Assembly: GCA_038496675.1 (NCBI GenBank)
Contig: CM076654.1
Coordinates: 5,639,604 to 5,703,603 of the forward strand
Direction: 5' to 3'
DNA length: 64,000 nucleotides
DNA from: Rachycentron canadum
Taxonomy: Eukaryota > Chordata > Actinopteri > Carangiformes > Rachycentridae
This document shows, piece by piece, positions 15,301 to 24,700 of this stretch (position 1 is its first letter; each line of letters begins with the position of its first letter). The notes beneath the pieces were generated by a model. The model saw only the letters and a list, made by a program, of their open reading frames with translations, made no database searches and was not told the DNA's origin. Position numbers and translations under genes: made by a program.

Positions 15301-16962
15301 AGAGGATATGTGAGGACAGTTCAACGCTGAATTGACAAGTATCTGTACAGCTATACTATAATTCTTCATACAAACATTGACAGGTGTGACCAAAGCTGCT
15401 ACGAGTGCTTGGGGCCCGGTGATAGGAACTGCAGCAGCTGTGTCGGTGGTTACAATCTGGAGGCAGGAGCCTGTGTGGTCAGCACCATCTGCAAAGATGG
15501 TGAGTTGTCAGCTTTCTTATCTACAACATGGCATCAATGTCTTTCTTTTATACTTGTTGCATTGCATCTCAGAGGGAATGTATTGTGTTAATGCATACTG
15601 GTATGGTCTGCAGTGAAATGTCTGTAAAGATGTGGATTCCCTCGAGCTCTTAATTGGACACAGTCACAGCAAGAAAAAAATGCCTTAAAATTAATTTGAT
15701 TCACATCAGTATTTTTCAAAATGTTAAAGGCAAAAGTCCACAAATCGGGGTCTAAACAATTGCAGCTAATCAAAGTACCAAAAGTACCAAAATCCGCTGA
15801 GGTGCAGATTTACATCTTAGCTCTCTCTGTGAGTCTGAGCCTTTTTTGCATCTCCATTTAAATTAAATTGTGTTATATGCCACAGGGTATTCAATGAATG
15901 CAACACTTTGCTTTATTAAGTAAAAGCTAAGGTTTCAACAGTGGCCTTCTTTTTAATATTTTCAGCTTTGTACTAACTTCTTGAATAAGACTGTTTGAAG
16001 AGCTCTGTTGTAGCGTCAAAGCAGGAAGGCGGTCTGTCCTTGCTTTTACCTTTTGTTTTCTTTATCTAAAGTGCTCATTCACGTTCTGTGTATAACTAAT
16101 ATGAGGGCTTCCACACTCACACATAAACTCACTCTTTTCCTGGTTTTCACTGCACTGCCTGAAAAGTTTTTTGAAGTATCTATTCACTCTTTGTCCCCCT
16201 TCTTATTATCAAGTGTTTCATATCATGTGCTCCTCTACACTCATTTTCTGATGTCTCTGGCATCTTAACCATTTCATGTTTGCTGTGCTTTGTGGTCTAG
16301 TCTTTTCCAATTTATGCATGGCTTATGAATCTTTTGATATTTTTCTGTAACTGGGCTGAGATGAACATTTGATTATGAGACTTTGCTGCTCTTGACCTGA
16401 CCTTTTATTTAAAATGGACCTGTGACTGAAAAGTCCCTTTTGTGATGAGATAAAGCTCAGAGGAGAAAAAGGTCTTTACTGCATGACCTTTCTGTTGATG
16501 AACACACTCAAAGTGCCCACTCAGTCTGTTTCCAACCCTCCTAACTGGTTCTGTATTGGTGACGCTTTGATTGGCAGCTCACGAGTTTCAAGTACATTTA
16601 ATTCTAATAAAATGAAAAAATTGGCATATAGGTTTTACAGACTGGTGGTCCACTTTGTTTTCTGTGATGCAAAATGAAAGAAAGTTGTAAATTTAAAAAA
16701 ATATTCAATTTTCTAATTGTGTGACGTTTGTTTTCTCTCTCTCTCTGTTTTTTCTCCCGACTCTGTTTACCCTCTCTCCTGACATGGATCCAATCACTCC
16801 ACCGGACTACAATCATTTTCCAACTTGATGAACATCACCTGTGATTGGATAAAAAAAAACAAAAAAAAAAAAACAAAACACTTCCTGTTACCTGAATCCT
16901 CTCCTGACCAATCACATGGCTCTGCCTGCCATTCAACCATTCCTAATGGTTCTACCCTGTGT

Positions 16963-17003
<41 letters not shown>

Positions 17004-17205
17004 CTCCCATGTATTTATATATGTGTGTATGCATGTCCCCCCACCCTTCCAAACTCTCCCTGTATCTTTTCTTCCTGGTCTGTGGAAAGCAAATGAAGAA
17101 TCTTGGGCAGAAGGCAGTTTCTGCGTGCTCGTTAAAAAGAACAATCTTTGCCAGAGGAAAGTGCTGCAGCAACTCTGCTGCAGAACGTGCTCGCAAAAGG
17201 GGTGA
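251..17205 (+). CDS. pcsk5: pcsk5, proprotein convertase subtilisin/kexin 5, 3' half (A isoform)
   Basis: Eleven exons join without frame breaks: 251-368, 4478-4666, 5164-5300, 5793-5924, 6217-6319, 8903-9096, 11178-11262, 13998-14101, 14280-14418, 15384-15499 and 17090-17205. They encode about 476 residues and a stop. All acceptors end in AG and all donors start with GT. PC5/6 is a calcium-dependent serine endoprotease of the secretory pathway that cuts precursors after paired basic residues. The window shows the catalytic-domain tail (SHLYGFGLMDAEAM), the P domain with the family motif RRGDL, a linker, about five furin-like Cys-rich repeats that in the family tether the enzyme to TIMPs and heparan sulfate at the cell surface, and a PLAC-type tail. 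The catalytic Asp, His and Ser lie upstream of the window. Linker, Cys-rich and tail sequence match PCSK5 better than PCSK6. I cannot tell the a and b paralogs apart. Confidence 0.93.
369..4477. other. pcsk5 intron
   Basis: This 4.1 kb intron has no coding exon that I can see. It holds a short (CA)8 just after the donor at 376-391, an A-rich run at 477-512, CT-rich stretches at 945-1010, CA and GA tracts at 1117-1180, and T-rich low-complexity DNA at 3650-3700. Open frames over the CT and CA stretches are products of simple sequence. The acceptor side (CCCACCCTGTCCTCTAG) is a good polypyrimidine tract. Confidence 0.8.
1117..1180. repeat. CA tract followed by (GA)n
   Basis: An imperfect CA tract runs into a GA tract of about ten units. 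It lies inside a pcsk5 intron and gives a spurious open frame on both strands. Confidence 0.85.
4478..4666 (+). CDS. pcsk5: pcsk5 exon: P domain, first part
   Basis: It encodes TIRPEHVVRSVYKATGCTDN, then the P-domain core with YLEHVVVRITITHPRRGDLS and the segment INLTSPSGTKSQLLAN. RRGDL is the motif shared by mammalian convertase P domains and needed for folding and correct sorting in that family. NLT is a possible N-glycosylation site. The donor is GTAAAA. Confidence 0.95.
4667..5163. other. pcsk5 intron
   Basis: A short intron, about 500 bases, AT-rich, with a TG-rich stretch just before the acceptor (TGATATGCAG). I see nothing else in it. Confidence 0.8.
5164..5300 (+). CDS. pcsk5: pcsk5 exon: P domain, middle
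   Basis: It reads LFDHSMEGFKNWEFMTTHCW, then GEKAAGDWVLEIYDSPSQLR and SQKVP. The W-x-F-M-T-x-HCWGE and GDW-x-L motifs are hallmark P-domain (P_proprotein) sequence. The exon starts with one base of a split codon and ends with one. Confidence 0.95.
5301..5792. other. pcsk5 intron
   Basis: About 490 bases with an A-rich run at 5319-5341. No other feature is visible. The acceptor is TTTCCTTAG. Confidence 0.8.
5793..5924 (+). CDS. pcsk5: pcsk5 exon: end of P domain and linker
   Basis: It starts KLKEWSLVLYGTSVHPYSSL, the usual P-domain end (W-x-L-x-LYGT), and goes on into an acidic, poorly conserved linker ending TDEEFTEEYI. The linker is shorter than the human one as I recall it. The donor is GTGAGT. 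Confidence 0.93.
6217..6319 (+). CDS. pcsk5: pcsk5 exon: start of the Cys-rich region
   Basis: It encodes PCDSECNENGCEGPGPHHC, then INCLHYFLKFKNNT. The pattern C-x3-C-x4-C-x7-C-x2-C opens the first furin-like repeat. The codons continue into the next exon as Arg, Met, Cys, giving NNTRMC with a possible N-glycosylation site at NNT. Confidence 0.94.
6320..8902. other. pcsk5 intron
   Basis: A 2.6 kb AT-rich intron. It contains a perfect 15-bp inverted repeat at 6714-6749 (listed separately) and some TG-rich and T-rich stretches. There is no recognisable exon or mobile element. The CT-rich acceptor tract at 8860-8902 is strong. Confidence 0.75.
6714..6749. repeat. Perfect 15-bp inverted repeat, 6-base loop
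   Basis: The left arm ACATTAACATTCATT (6714-6728) is the exact reverse complement of 6735-6749, with loop AAGTTA. It is AT-rich and intronic. It may be a chance palindrome or the remnant of a fold-back element. Confidence 0.8.
8903..9096 (+). CDS. pcsk5: pcsk5 exon: furin-like Cys-rich repeats
   Basis: It encodes MCVSECPSGFFRDDRKRCKK, then CSSLCETCVGSRSDQCTTC and RTGFHLNEGSNTCVANC, ending ADGFYLDY. The C-x2-C-x3-C-x2-C core followed by spaced cysteines defines furin-like repeats (FU). In the family this region binds TIMPs and heparan sulfate proteoglycans. The donor is GTAGGT. Confidence 0.94.
9097..11177. other. pcsk5 intron
   Basis: A 2.1 kb intron containing a long imperfect inverted repeat at 10444-10531 (listed separately) and a CT-rich stretch at 10870-11100. 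No exon is seen inside it. Confidence 0.75.
10444..10531. repeat. Long imperfect inverted repeat (fold-back element)
   Basis: Arms of roughly 34-36 bases starting TCTCTGAGAA on the left and ending TTCTCAGAGA on the right pair with only about three differences, one of which would be a G-U pair in RNA. The loop is about 14 bases. The upstream phrase GTTCTCAGTCGTCCAAGTCA resembles a phrase that I know from dispersed fish repeats, so this is more likely an old fold-back element than a unique structure. Confidence 0.75.
11178..11262 (+). CDS. pcsk5: pcsk5 exon: furin-like Cys-rich repeat
   Basis: Reads SNICRRCPENCKKCNTSN, then LCTECKPGM. The cysteines follow C-x2-C-x3-C-x2-C. NTS is a possible glycosylation site. 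The donor GTAAGT is ideal. Confidence 0.94.
11263..13997. other. pcsk5 intron
   Basis: A 2.7 kb intron with an A run at 12443-12458 and an A-rich patch near 12847. I see no exon or clear mobile element. The stretch at 13470-13630 is locally more GC-rich, with triple ACTGTCCT-like units near 13591-13612, but it has no coding support. Confidence 0.7.
13998..14101 (+). CDS. pcsk5: pcsk5 exon: furin-like Cys-rich repeat
   Basis: Encodes LQGNKCQMTCEAGTYYNG, then HRRTCEPCYRACATCA. It completes one repeat and opens the next. Acceptor TTTTTCCAG, donor GTAGGA. Confidence 0.94.
14280..14418 (+). CDS. pcsk5: pcsk5 exon: furin-like Cys-rich repeat
   Basis: Reads TGIEACTKCADGYLLEDWRC, then VSTCSTGYYLSEQTSDNG and QVQRSCK. 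Acceptor GTTTTTCAG, donor GTGAGT. The preceding intron is only 178 bases. Confidence 0.94.
14419..15383. other. pcsk5 intron
   Basis: A 965-base AT-rich intron. Nothing beyond the splice sites is recognisable. The acceptor ATTGACAG has only a weak polypyrimidine tract. Confidence 0.75.
15384..15499 (+). CDS. pcsk5: pcsk5 exon: last exon shared by the A and B isoforms
   Basis: Reads CDQSCYECLGPGDRNCSSC, then VGGYNLEAGACVVSTICKD. In mammals the A and B isoforms diverge right after ICKD. The exon ends with one base (G) of a split codon, which fits the terminal exon at 17090. NCS is a possible glycosylation site. Donor GTGAGT. Confidence 0.94.
15500..17089. other. pcsk5 intron before the A-specific exon
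   Basis: A 1.6 kb intron. It holds a CT-rich tract at 16727-16780 with no nearby AG, an A-rich tract at 16851-16880 and a (GT)n tract that ends 87 bases before the acceptor. The acceptor region is CTTTTCTTCCTGGTCTG followed by TGGAAAG. Confidence 0.75.
16959..17002. repeat. (GT)n microsatellite upstream of the pcsk5 A-specific exon
   Basis: About 22 GT units with a single interruption (GTAT). The transcript would carry a UG-rich tract just upstream of an alternative terminal exon. Confidence 0.95.
17090..17205 (+). CDS. pcsk5: pcsk5 A-isoform terminal exon with PLAC-type tail
   Basis: After the split Ala codon it reads NEESWAEGSFCVLVKKNN, then LCQRKVLQQLCCRTCSQKG and a TGA stop. This matches the C-terminus of mammalian PC5A almost residue for residue as I recall it (EESWAEG, KKNNLCQRKVLQQLCC). 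The short Cys motif is the PLAC (protease and lacunin) tail. The exon makes the soluble isoform sent to the regulated secretory pathway. The B isoform instead continues with many more Cys-rich repeats and a transmembrane segment. Reading frame and split codon agree with the exon ending at 15499. Confidence 0.93.
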
Positions 17206-17520
17206 CGGGACATACTCACTGGGCATAAAGGGAGCGCAGGGGGGATGTGGGGGCACAGGGGGCACCCCTCCTTCTCAAGCCCCCCTGCTCACTCATTCAC
17301 AGTCACATAATTTATAAGAGAATCTGTGCCTCTTAAAGGGACTGCATCGGAGGTGCGATGACAGGACTACAACAAACCTACCTTTTTTCTGTACTGGGAC
17401 ACACACACGTGGTCAGGGTGTAAAATGACTGGGACTTATTTCAAGAACAAACAAGCAAATGAAAACAAAAATGAAAACAAACAAAAGAATAAAAGTGTCG
17501 GTATTTTGTGACCAAAGCAT
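17206..17520 (+). other. pcsk5: pcsk5 A-isoform 3' UTR (approximate end)
   Basis: Sequence after the stop at 17205. A G/C-rich patch (17221-17290) is followed by an A-rich stretch with AATAAA at 17488. The end is inferred from that signal plus about 25 bases. Confidence 0.5.
17488..17493 (+). terminator. Candidate poly(A) signal AATAAA for pcsk5 A
   Basis: AATAAA lies 283 bases after the stop codon and is followed by a GT-rich element (GTGTCGGTATTTTGTG), the usual arrangement for cleavage and polyadenylation. It is the first clear AATAAA after the stop. Confidence 0.55.
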
Positions 17521-17813
17521 CAATGCCAAAATAATTGAACCTTCTTTTTTGTTGCCAGTGTAGGAAGCATAGCTAAAAACAGGAGCCACTCAGCCTGTGA
17601 AAACTCTGAATACGTCTGTGTGCATTTTTATTTTGGCTCCTCTTCCTCCTCTCTTTGCAGTGTTAACGATAAACAGATGGAAAGTGAACATACAGTAGGA
17701 AAGGCCCTGGTTTTCTGCCTGTAAATATACGTCAGAGGGAAAAAAAGAAGCTCACTCAGTAATGTGAAAATAATGTCTGTCTGGGCTAACTTTGGCTTTT
17801 AGGGGGAGAGAAG

Positions 17814-17887
17814 ACATTCACACACAGTTATACACACATATACACACACAGTACAAAAATGCATATATACCACACACATACACTTAT
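17814..17887. repeat. CA/TA-rich tract at the gap edge
   Basis: Imperfect CA and ATAC units run directly into the run of Ns. Confidence 0.85.
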
Positions 17888-18387
17888 NNNNNNNNNNNNN
17901 NNNNNNNNNNNNNNNNNNNNNNNNNNNNNNNNNNNNNNNNNNNNNNNNNNNNNNNNNNNNNNNNNNNNNNNNNNNNNNNNNNNNNNNNNNNNNNNNNNNN
18001 NNNNNNNNNNNNNNNNNNNNNNNNNNNNNNNNNNNNNNNNNNNNNNNNNNNNNNNNNNNNNNNNNNNNNNNNNNNNNNNNNNNNNNNNNNNNNNNNNNNN
18101 NNNNNNNNNNNNNNNNNNNNNNNNNNNNNNNNNNNNNNNNNNNNNNNNNNNNNNNNNNNNNNNNNNNNNNNNNNNNNNNNNNNNNNNNNNNNNNNNNNNN
18201 NNNNNNNNNNNNNNNNNNNNNNNNNNNNNNNNNNNNNNNNNNNNNNNNNNNNNNNNNNNNNNNNNNNNNNNNNNNNNNNNNNNNNNNNNNNNNNNNNNNN
18301 NNNNNNNNNNNNNNNNNNNNNNNNNNNNNNNNNNNNNNNNNNNNNNNNNNNNNNNNNNNNNNNNNNNNNNNNNNNNNNNNNNNNNNN
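17888..18387. other. Assembly gap, exactly 500 Ns
   Basis: A round-number gap between a CA-rich tract on the left and (TA)n plus (ATT)n on the right. The true missing sequence may be only repeat, but its length is unknown. Open frames made of X residues across it are artefacts. Confidence 0.99.
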
Positions 18388-18421
18388 ATATATATATATA
18401 TATAATTATTATTATTATTAT
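18388..18421. repeat. (AT)n and (ATT)n tract at the gap edge
   Basis: Simple repeat on the right side of the gap. It probably explains why assembly failed there. Confidence 0.9.
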
Positions 18422-19821
18422 TAGTTTTGCGGATTTGTGGAATATAGTTTCTTAAATAGTTTCTATGGTATTTTTGGATCAGGGTTTCCTTGAAATAGAG
18501 AGTTTGTTCTCCTTTCCTTTCCTTCAATGAACAAATAAATGAATAATGGAAAGTGAAGCATCCAATTTTTGGGAGCTTGTCAGGATATCTCTGTTTCTGT
18601 TGCATCAATTAAGATTTCTTTTCTGCCTCTCTTGTCTTTTCTTTCAATGTCAATTCTGTCCCTGATCTTTTTGTTGAGCTAACTTAGATAATCTCCACTC
18701 TTGAGGGAAGACGTTGGCTCCCAGTTGCAGCACACAAAAAAAAAACAACACTCTTTTGTCTTCAATTAATATGCCAAGTTCACCAGCAGACAAAACTTCC
18801 TGTTACGCTCCAATGCTTTCGAGACACATCTAGGACATCTAAAACATCCCAGTCTTATTTAAGAGCAATTAATTCTAAATGCAGTCATGCTCATTTAAAT
18901 TATTTTATACTACTACTTATTTATTATTCTATATTCAGGGGTTGAGGTTTACATAACAGAGATAACATTGTAGAGATTTTCATTTTGAGTAGAAGAACAG
19001 TCTGAGTGATAAGAAAATGCTTTGGATTAGGTTGATTTTTCTCTTTTAATCTTTTTGCACCTGATCATTGTATTGCTTTTCCTTGGTTTGGCTGATCTGC
19101 ACCACACAGTTGAAGATGTGCCTTTTTCACTGCTGCAGGCCACTTCAGCTCAGATCTGAGAGAATAATCACTTCAACGAGTCCCAACCTGCTTATCAGCA
19201 ACAGATAATTTCTTTAAATACCACCTCTGACTTTGTCCAAGACCCAGAGAGGAAGGTACATCTGATCTCTCACCTTTCATGACCAATTACACATGAGATC
19301 TGCTGTTTCATGCTTGTTAGGCTGTGCTCTCGGGGCTGCAGTTTGAAGGTTTTCCTTTGTGTATATATGCGAGTGGATGTGTGTTAGGGCACACTAGCTT
19401 TTGCAGTTTGGGGATAAAGTGTATCTTATTAGAGTGGTGTTTTAGGTCAAGTCCTGGGTCTTGTTTGACATGAGAGAGCAGTGATGATCTGTCATCAGAG
19501 AGAAGATGTAACTGGAACAACAATGGATTTAACTGCTGCTTCAACAGGATTTGAAGCACAGTGTGTCATCGTGAAGCATGTCCTAAGTATATGTTGAAAT
19601 TTGGTCCCTGAAATGCTGTTGATACAGGTAAAAACCTTTACTTTACAACCAATTTTAAACAGTTGTCTAACCTTCAAATCACCAAACCAGTCCATAGTTG
19701 CAGAAAGAGAGGTTTCTTCCTCTAATCTCACTGTTTTATATTTATATTTTTTTCAGAGGTTAATTAATACTGAGATTATTGTAGATATATTCAATAAGTT
19801 CAGTGCTCATTGTGAATGTTA

Positions 19822-20025
19822 GCTGATGGTTGTAGCTCAAGCAGTGGAGCAGGTCATCCACTAATCAAAGGTCCGTGGGCAAGACGGTGAACCCCCTGAT
19901 GTATCATTGGTGTATGTGACAGAAATGAACGTGTGAGTGAATGGATGAATGTAGTTTGTAGTGTAAAGAGCTTTGAATGGAAAAGTGCTATATACTGTAA
20001 GTGCAATCCATTTATCATTTTCACT
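19822..20025 (+). mobile_element. Degenerate tRNA-derived SINE-like element
   Basis: The head GGTTGTAGCTCAAGCAGTGG followed by AGCAGGTCATCC resembles a tRNA-type A box region. After it come GGGCAAGACGGTGAACCCC and the tail AAAGTGCTATATACTGTAAG and TGCAATCCATTTATCA. These phrases match, with decay, a common fish retroposon whose consensus has CTTGGGCAAGACACTGAACC and AAAAGCGCTATATAA. It is old and inactive. The family name is not certain. Confidence 0.65.
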
Positions 20026-21074
20026 GCAGATGTCACACGGTCAGTATCCTTTTTCTTCCTGCATAAGATGCCAAAATAATTTCACCAGAAAGACAATTAC
20101 TTCCACAGAAGTGCCAGAATGTGTCAGATTTTGTCTGCGAGAAAGATCAGCTATAAAATCCATTAATTTAGGTGTTTTTTGAGCAGTTGAAGGACATGTC
20201 TGTGATTATTCTGTGAGCAAGTGAACAAGTTCCTAAAGCCAAATTACCCACTATTAGTCTGATCTTTTAAATCCATGTAAAGGTAAATGTTATCACTGTG
20301 ACTTGTTACTGTCATTAACTCAAAGTTGTTATAGCAGACTTTTTTTTTTTTTTCAATATACTATGTGTCTCCTGATGAACCAATTTGCAACCTCTGCTGT
20401 CCTTAACATGACCCATACATCTTCCTGTCTAACTCAGAGCCTCTTACCCTGGTCAGCATCAACCTTTATTAAGTTTCACTCAGTATTAATGGGCAGCATA
20501 CTTTTTTAATTCGCTGCCTGAAAAGGAAAAAAAACATTTGTTTTTTTGGTGAAATTTCATTTCAGAAATGATTCACTTTTCTGCAGCACATCTGCTATCG
20601 ATCCAATCTAATAAGAAAAATTCAGCATGAGGAATAATGAGTGTGTAGGTATCAGTCATTACAAGGTTGTGTAATGTTGCTGGCATTGTTTTAAAATGAC
20701 AATGACAAAAATGACAAAAAATACAGAAAAAGAATTCAACATTATTGCCAATGTTATTGATGTTTGGAAGGAGAAAGATCCAGGTTTCCACTGGTTAGCA
20801 GTTATCCCCATTAAGACAAAAATAGTCTTTTGTACCATTTTGTACCATGGCAACAATGTCACATTTCTATGGAAACACAACCTTACATTTGTTTTTTACT
20901 AAGGTGACATCACTGTAGCTGATGGTAGGTGTGTGTGCTTGCACTGAAATATCATGTACCACATATTATACGTATGTCATGTAACATACAGTAACATAAC
21001 ATACAACATAAAGTTAAGCTTTTGCCAGCTCAATACAAGTTCAAACTGTTTAGTAAAATTAATGTCTTTAAATG

Positions 21075-21330
21075 TACACTACTGTGCAAAGGTCCTGTGC
21101 TTAGGCCACCTTTAGATTTAAGCAATGCTATAATGACCATAAAATTATTTCTCAGTCTCTTTATTAGAATTCAACCTGAAAATACATGAAATTAGTAGCA
21201 GTATTAAAAAAACAGAAAGAAAATCAGGCAAAACAACTTCTATAGGCTAAAGTGGCAACTATTTAATGTGACCTCCCCTTACACTTGAGCAATAACAGGA
21301 ACCTGGCTCTCTTAAGTCTAAAGTTTGATG
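21075..21330. mobile_element. Possible dispersed repeat fragment
   Basis: It begins ACACTACTGTGCAAAGGTCC and TGTGCTTAGGCCACC, like the start of a repeat with ACTGTGCAAAAGTCTTAGG that I know from fish genomes. Its end is not clear and no terminal repeat was found. Confidence 0.35.
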
Positions 21331-21669
21331 TTGAGTTTGATGTTTGTTGAACCAAAAGGATCATCAACTTGATGTTTTCAGATTTTATTTGATGATCTGG
21401 GAATGATATGGTCCTTAATAGTCTGACTGTCTCACTGGATGTAAGCTTGTCTTAAGGAACCTATTCCAGTCAGTCTTCTCCTTCCTTTCAGCTTCTCCTG
21501 CCTATTACTATTTTTACAAAATCCCCTTTGCTACAGGAAACAAAATCAGTGTCCGACCTAGCAACCAACACACTGAAAATGGCAAGTTTTCATCAAGAGT
21601 CGGACCACACAGTCCACATTTCACGTGTCTTTGCTTTTTATGTGGCCTATTTTTGAGGGAAAATTTGGC

Positions 21670-21770
21670 AATTTAAAGTCATTTCTTTGGCAAATTTTTA
21701 TTTAGAGGACAGTGGAGAGAGACAGGAAACAGGACAGAGAGACTCACCTGCTCAGAGCATTCGCGCCCAC
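21670..21770. mobile_element. Possible decayed repeat fragment
   Basis: TTTTTATTTAGAGGACAGTG and GAGAGAGACAGGAAACAGG resemble a fish repeat that ends in a tRNA-like antisense head. The head itself is not recognisable here. Confidence 0.3.
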
Positions 21771-24700
21771 ATTGTGATTGGTTTAAACAAAAACATTTAG
21801 CTCAGGCAATGTGACACCAAGTGATTACTGGATTAGTATTTTTAGCTACTTTCAACATGTTGCACACAATAATTCTTCTGCTCTTTTTTTTCTACAATTA
21901 GCCTCTTGAAAGACTTATCCTATGTTTGACAGCTCTTCCAGCTTTGCATGTCAGAGAATTTGTCAATGTGTCAAATATTTGTGTAGGAAATGCTTTTGTT
22001 GCATAGCACATAGCATCAGTGGCTCCACTCTAACGTAATAAGTGAAAACTAGGAAAAACAAACAATTTTGACATCTTATTCTATCTTATCTGTTTTTTTT
22101 CATCCTATCCTGTAAAGTCTGACTAATCACAGACCCTGTCAAAAGCATTGTAGGAAAGATAAAGTAAATGCCTTACTCAGTGGATTCACAACAATATTTT
22201 TTCAAAGCAGAAAGGATGAATTAATGATCATCTCCCAACTGCTTTGCATAGAACAACAAACAACTATTTTGCCCAGCAGTCATGTCTAGTTCAGGTTTGT
22301 CTTAATTAAGTTGTAAACGAAGACAACAGACTTTGTAATTTGGCCTCTGTACTTAAGATGACTCAACGTCTCAATCACCACTGAAGAACCTGAGGCATAA
22401 AAATGACAGAAATAGAAATAAGATAGAAATAGAAATGAGATTTCCTAATTTCGGATGACAGCTGCAAAAAAACCTAGGCTGACTAGATGGTGTGGTAACA
22501 ACAGACCTGAATGCTGAAGCTCTAATTATAAATCCCAGATTTGTAGTGTACTTTTTGAGTTTAACTTAATGAAGTTACAAAGTAATTATCATACAATGTA
22601 AGAGTTTTATAAATAAGCTGTTTTTACCCACTGCCTGGCCAAGATTAGTTTTTAATATTACTCTTAAACATTATGAGATGGAGAATGGGGTGGACTACAT
22701 AAAGGACTCACTGCTTTATGTATTTGCACTGGATATAAGCAGAATTAAATGTACAGCCACAGTTTTTTCATCTAAACAGACATGATCCAGTTTAATAATT
22801 TCCCTTGTGTGTGTAAGTTTTGGCCTTATGCTTTGTTAATTCGTCAGGCAAGAAAATCTCAATATTATCAAGTAGAGCGTGATGCAGCATTAGTTTGTTC
22901 ACAATTCATGAGCAGATATTTGGAGAGTTGAGAGTGACGTTTTTGAAAGAATTACATTTTAAAGTTATGGTATTTTTCCAAATCAGTGGATGAGTTGGTA
23001 AACTCTGCTTTGTTGGGCATCTTCTCACACAGAAAAAATGCAAAGAAACCAAAACCCTAGTGGTTTCAACTCACCCAGTGTCTTCTTTCTTATTGGTTTT
23101 TACTCGTCACCACTGTAATTACCTGTCCCGACACTTTTCACACTACTGGATTTCAGGCGTCTGTGAGTCTCCTGGATCACGTTCACAAATAGCACCTATT
23201 TGCTTCTGATATGGAGCTTTTGTTGGCCATGTTGGGATAAAATCCTGTAGTGTGAACTTATATGTTACTTGAGGAGAAACAAGAAGTAGATACAGTGAGA
23301 GGGACTTGGAGAATATCCCCTCTGCTCTAATATCAGGGAGACAACAGCATCGACTCAGGAATCACACCAAAGGGGAAAACCAACCACAATCCAATTTAAC
23401 CAAAGTAAACAGTGGAGGTTTGAAAACCCCCTAATGTAAAGCTATGATGTGTCTATTCATCCGTTTCCAGTCGTTCTAATAACAAATTACTGTTTTCCCA
23501 ATATCCCTTGGATAATATAAATTCAAGATTCTGATGTAGGTTTGCAGCAAAAGTTATGAAATGCAGTACAGACACAACTACTCATTAAAATGGCAAAGCA
23601 GAAAACTGAGTGACCACAGAGGTGGAGAAACAAATGAGGACTCAAGTCTGTTTGATTTACCCTTCACTTTCATTTCTCTTAAAAATCCTCACTTGTCTGA
23701 AATGAGGTCCTAGTTCACATGCATGTCAGAGCTCCAGTGATTTAAGTATGAGCTGAGATAGAGGAGGCAACTAAGGGATGACCTGAAAAGCGGGACAACG
23801 TCTATTCTACTTGTCATGGAAACAAAAAAACTGTCTGAAGAGAGAGTCATTAAAATGAACATTACCATGCAGCGGGAGCAGGGAAAGAAAGGGAGGGACT
23901 GGAAGAGAGAGATGAAGGGAGACATCAAAATCCGAGAGAAATTATTATCAAGTCTTGATGTGTGGGGTTTTTTTATTCGACAAATGCTAACACAATATAG
24001 GTTGTCTCAGTACTTTAAAAACGGTTTTATGAAATGAGTGACAAAAACTCTTTGACTTTCTCTAACTCTCTTTGACACCTTTTTTATTTTACTACTCTAG
24101 TGATGCTTCATATTTAAATTTCAAAGTATAATCGCTCTTTAAAGTTGTTCTGCACCTTTAATCGAACTGTTGAGAGACGGTCGTTTGTGCTGCTTCATCA
24201 GTGCTAATGCTTTAAATTCATGTCATTTACAATGACTTGGATCCGTGGCTTTTTTTTTTTTTACCTAAATACATCAAATGAAACTTATCAAACACTCTGC
24301 TGTCCATGTTCAGTGGGTTTCACAACAGTTGAAAGCAGTAAAGCCACTGCTGAAGTGGATTAAGATGTTTTTGTGGATGTTTCAACATATTTTTGTCACT
24401 GTGAAAACTTCGCACCATCCAGGACGCCATGAAAATAGAAGAAACAAAAAGGGCTTTGTACTCTATAGATCTTTAACGGATTATCATTTTAATGTTCATT
24501 TTATTCATATTTTATTTTGATTAGTTTGAAAATATACACTGTCTCCTGCTCTGTTATCACAGCCAAAGTAGGAATAACAATATATAAATTCGAAACAAAC
24601 ACAAGTTGCATTTGGATTAAACTTTGTTACCTCAACCCCACAAAATGTATAAAGTTAGAAACTCAACACTATAATTGTCATAATTTACCTCTAAAATTAC

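Noticed and set aside
17792..18608. Long open frames across the run of Ns
   Set aside because: They consist mostly of unknown residues over an assembly gap and simple repeats. No protein is supported.
19822..19870. A tRNA gene
   Set aside because: There is a tRNA-like head but no full cloverleaf or matching T arm. The following SINE body explains it.
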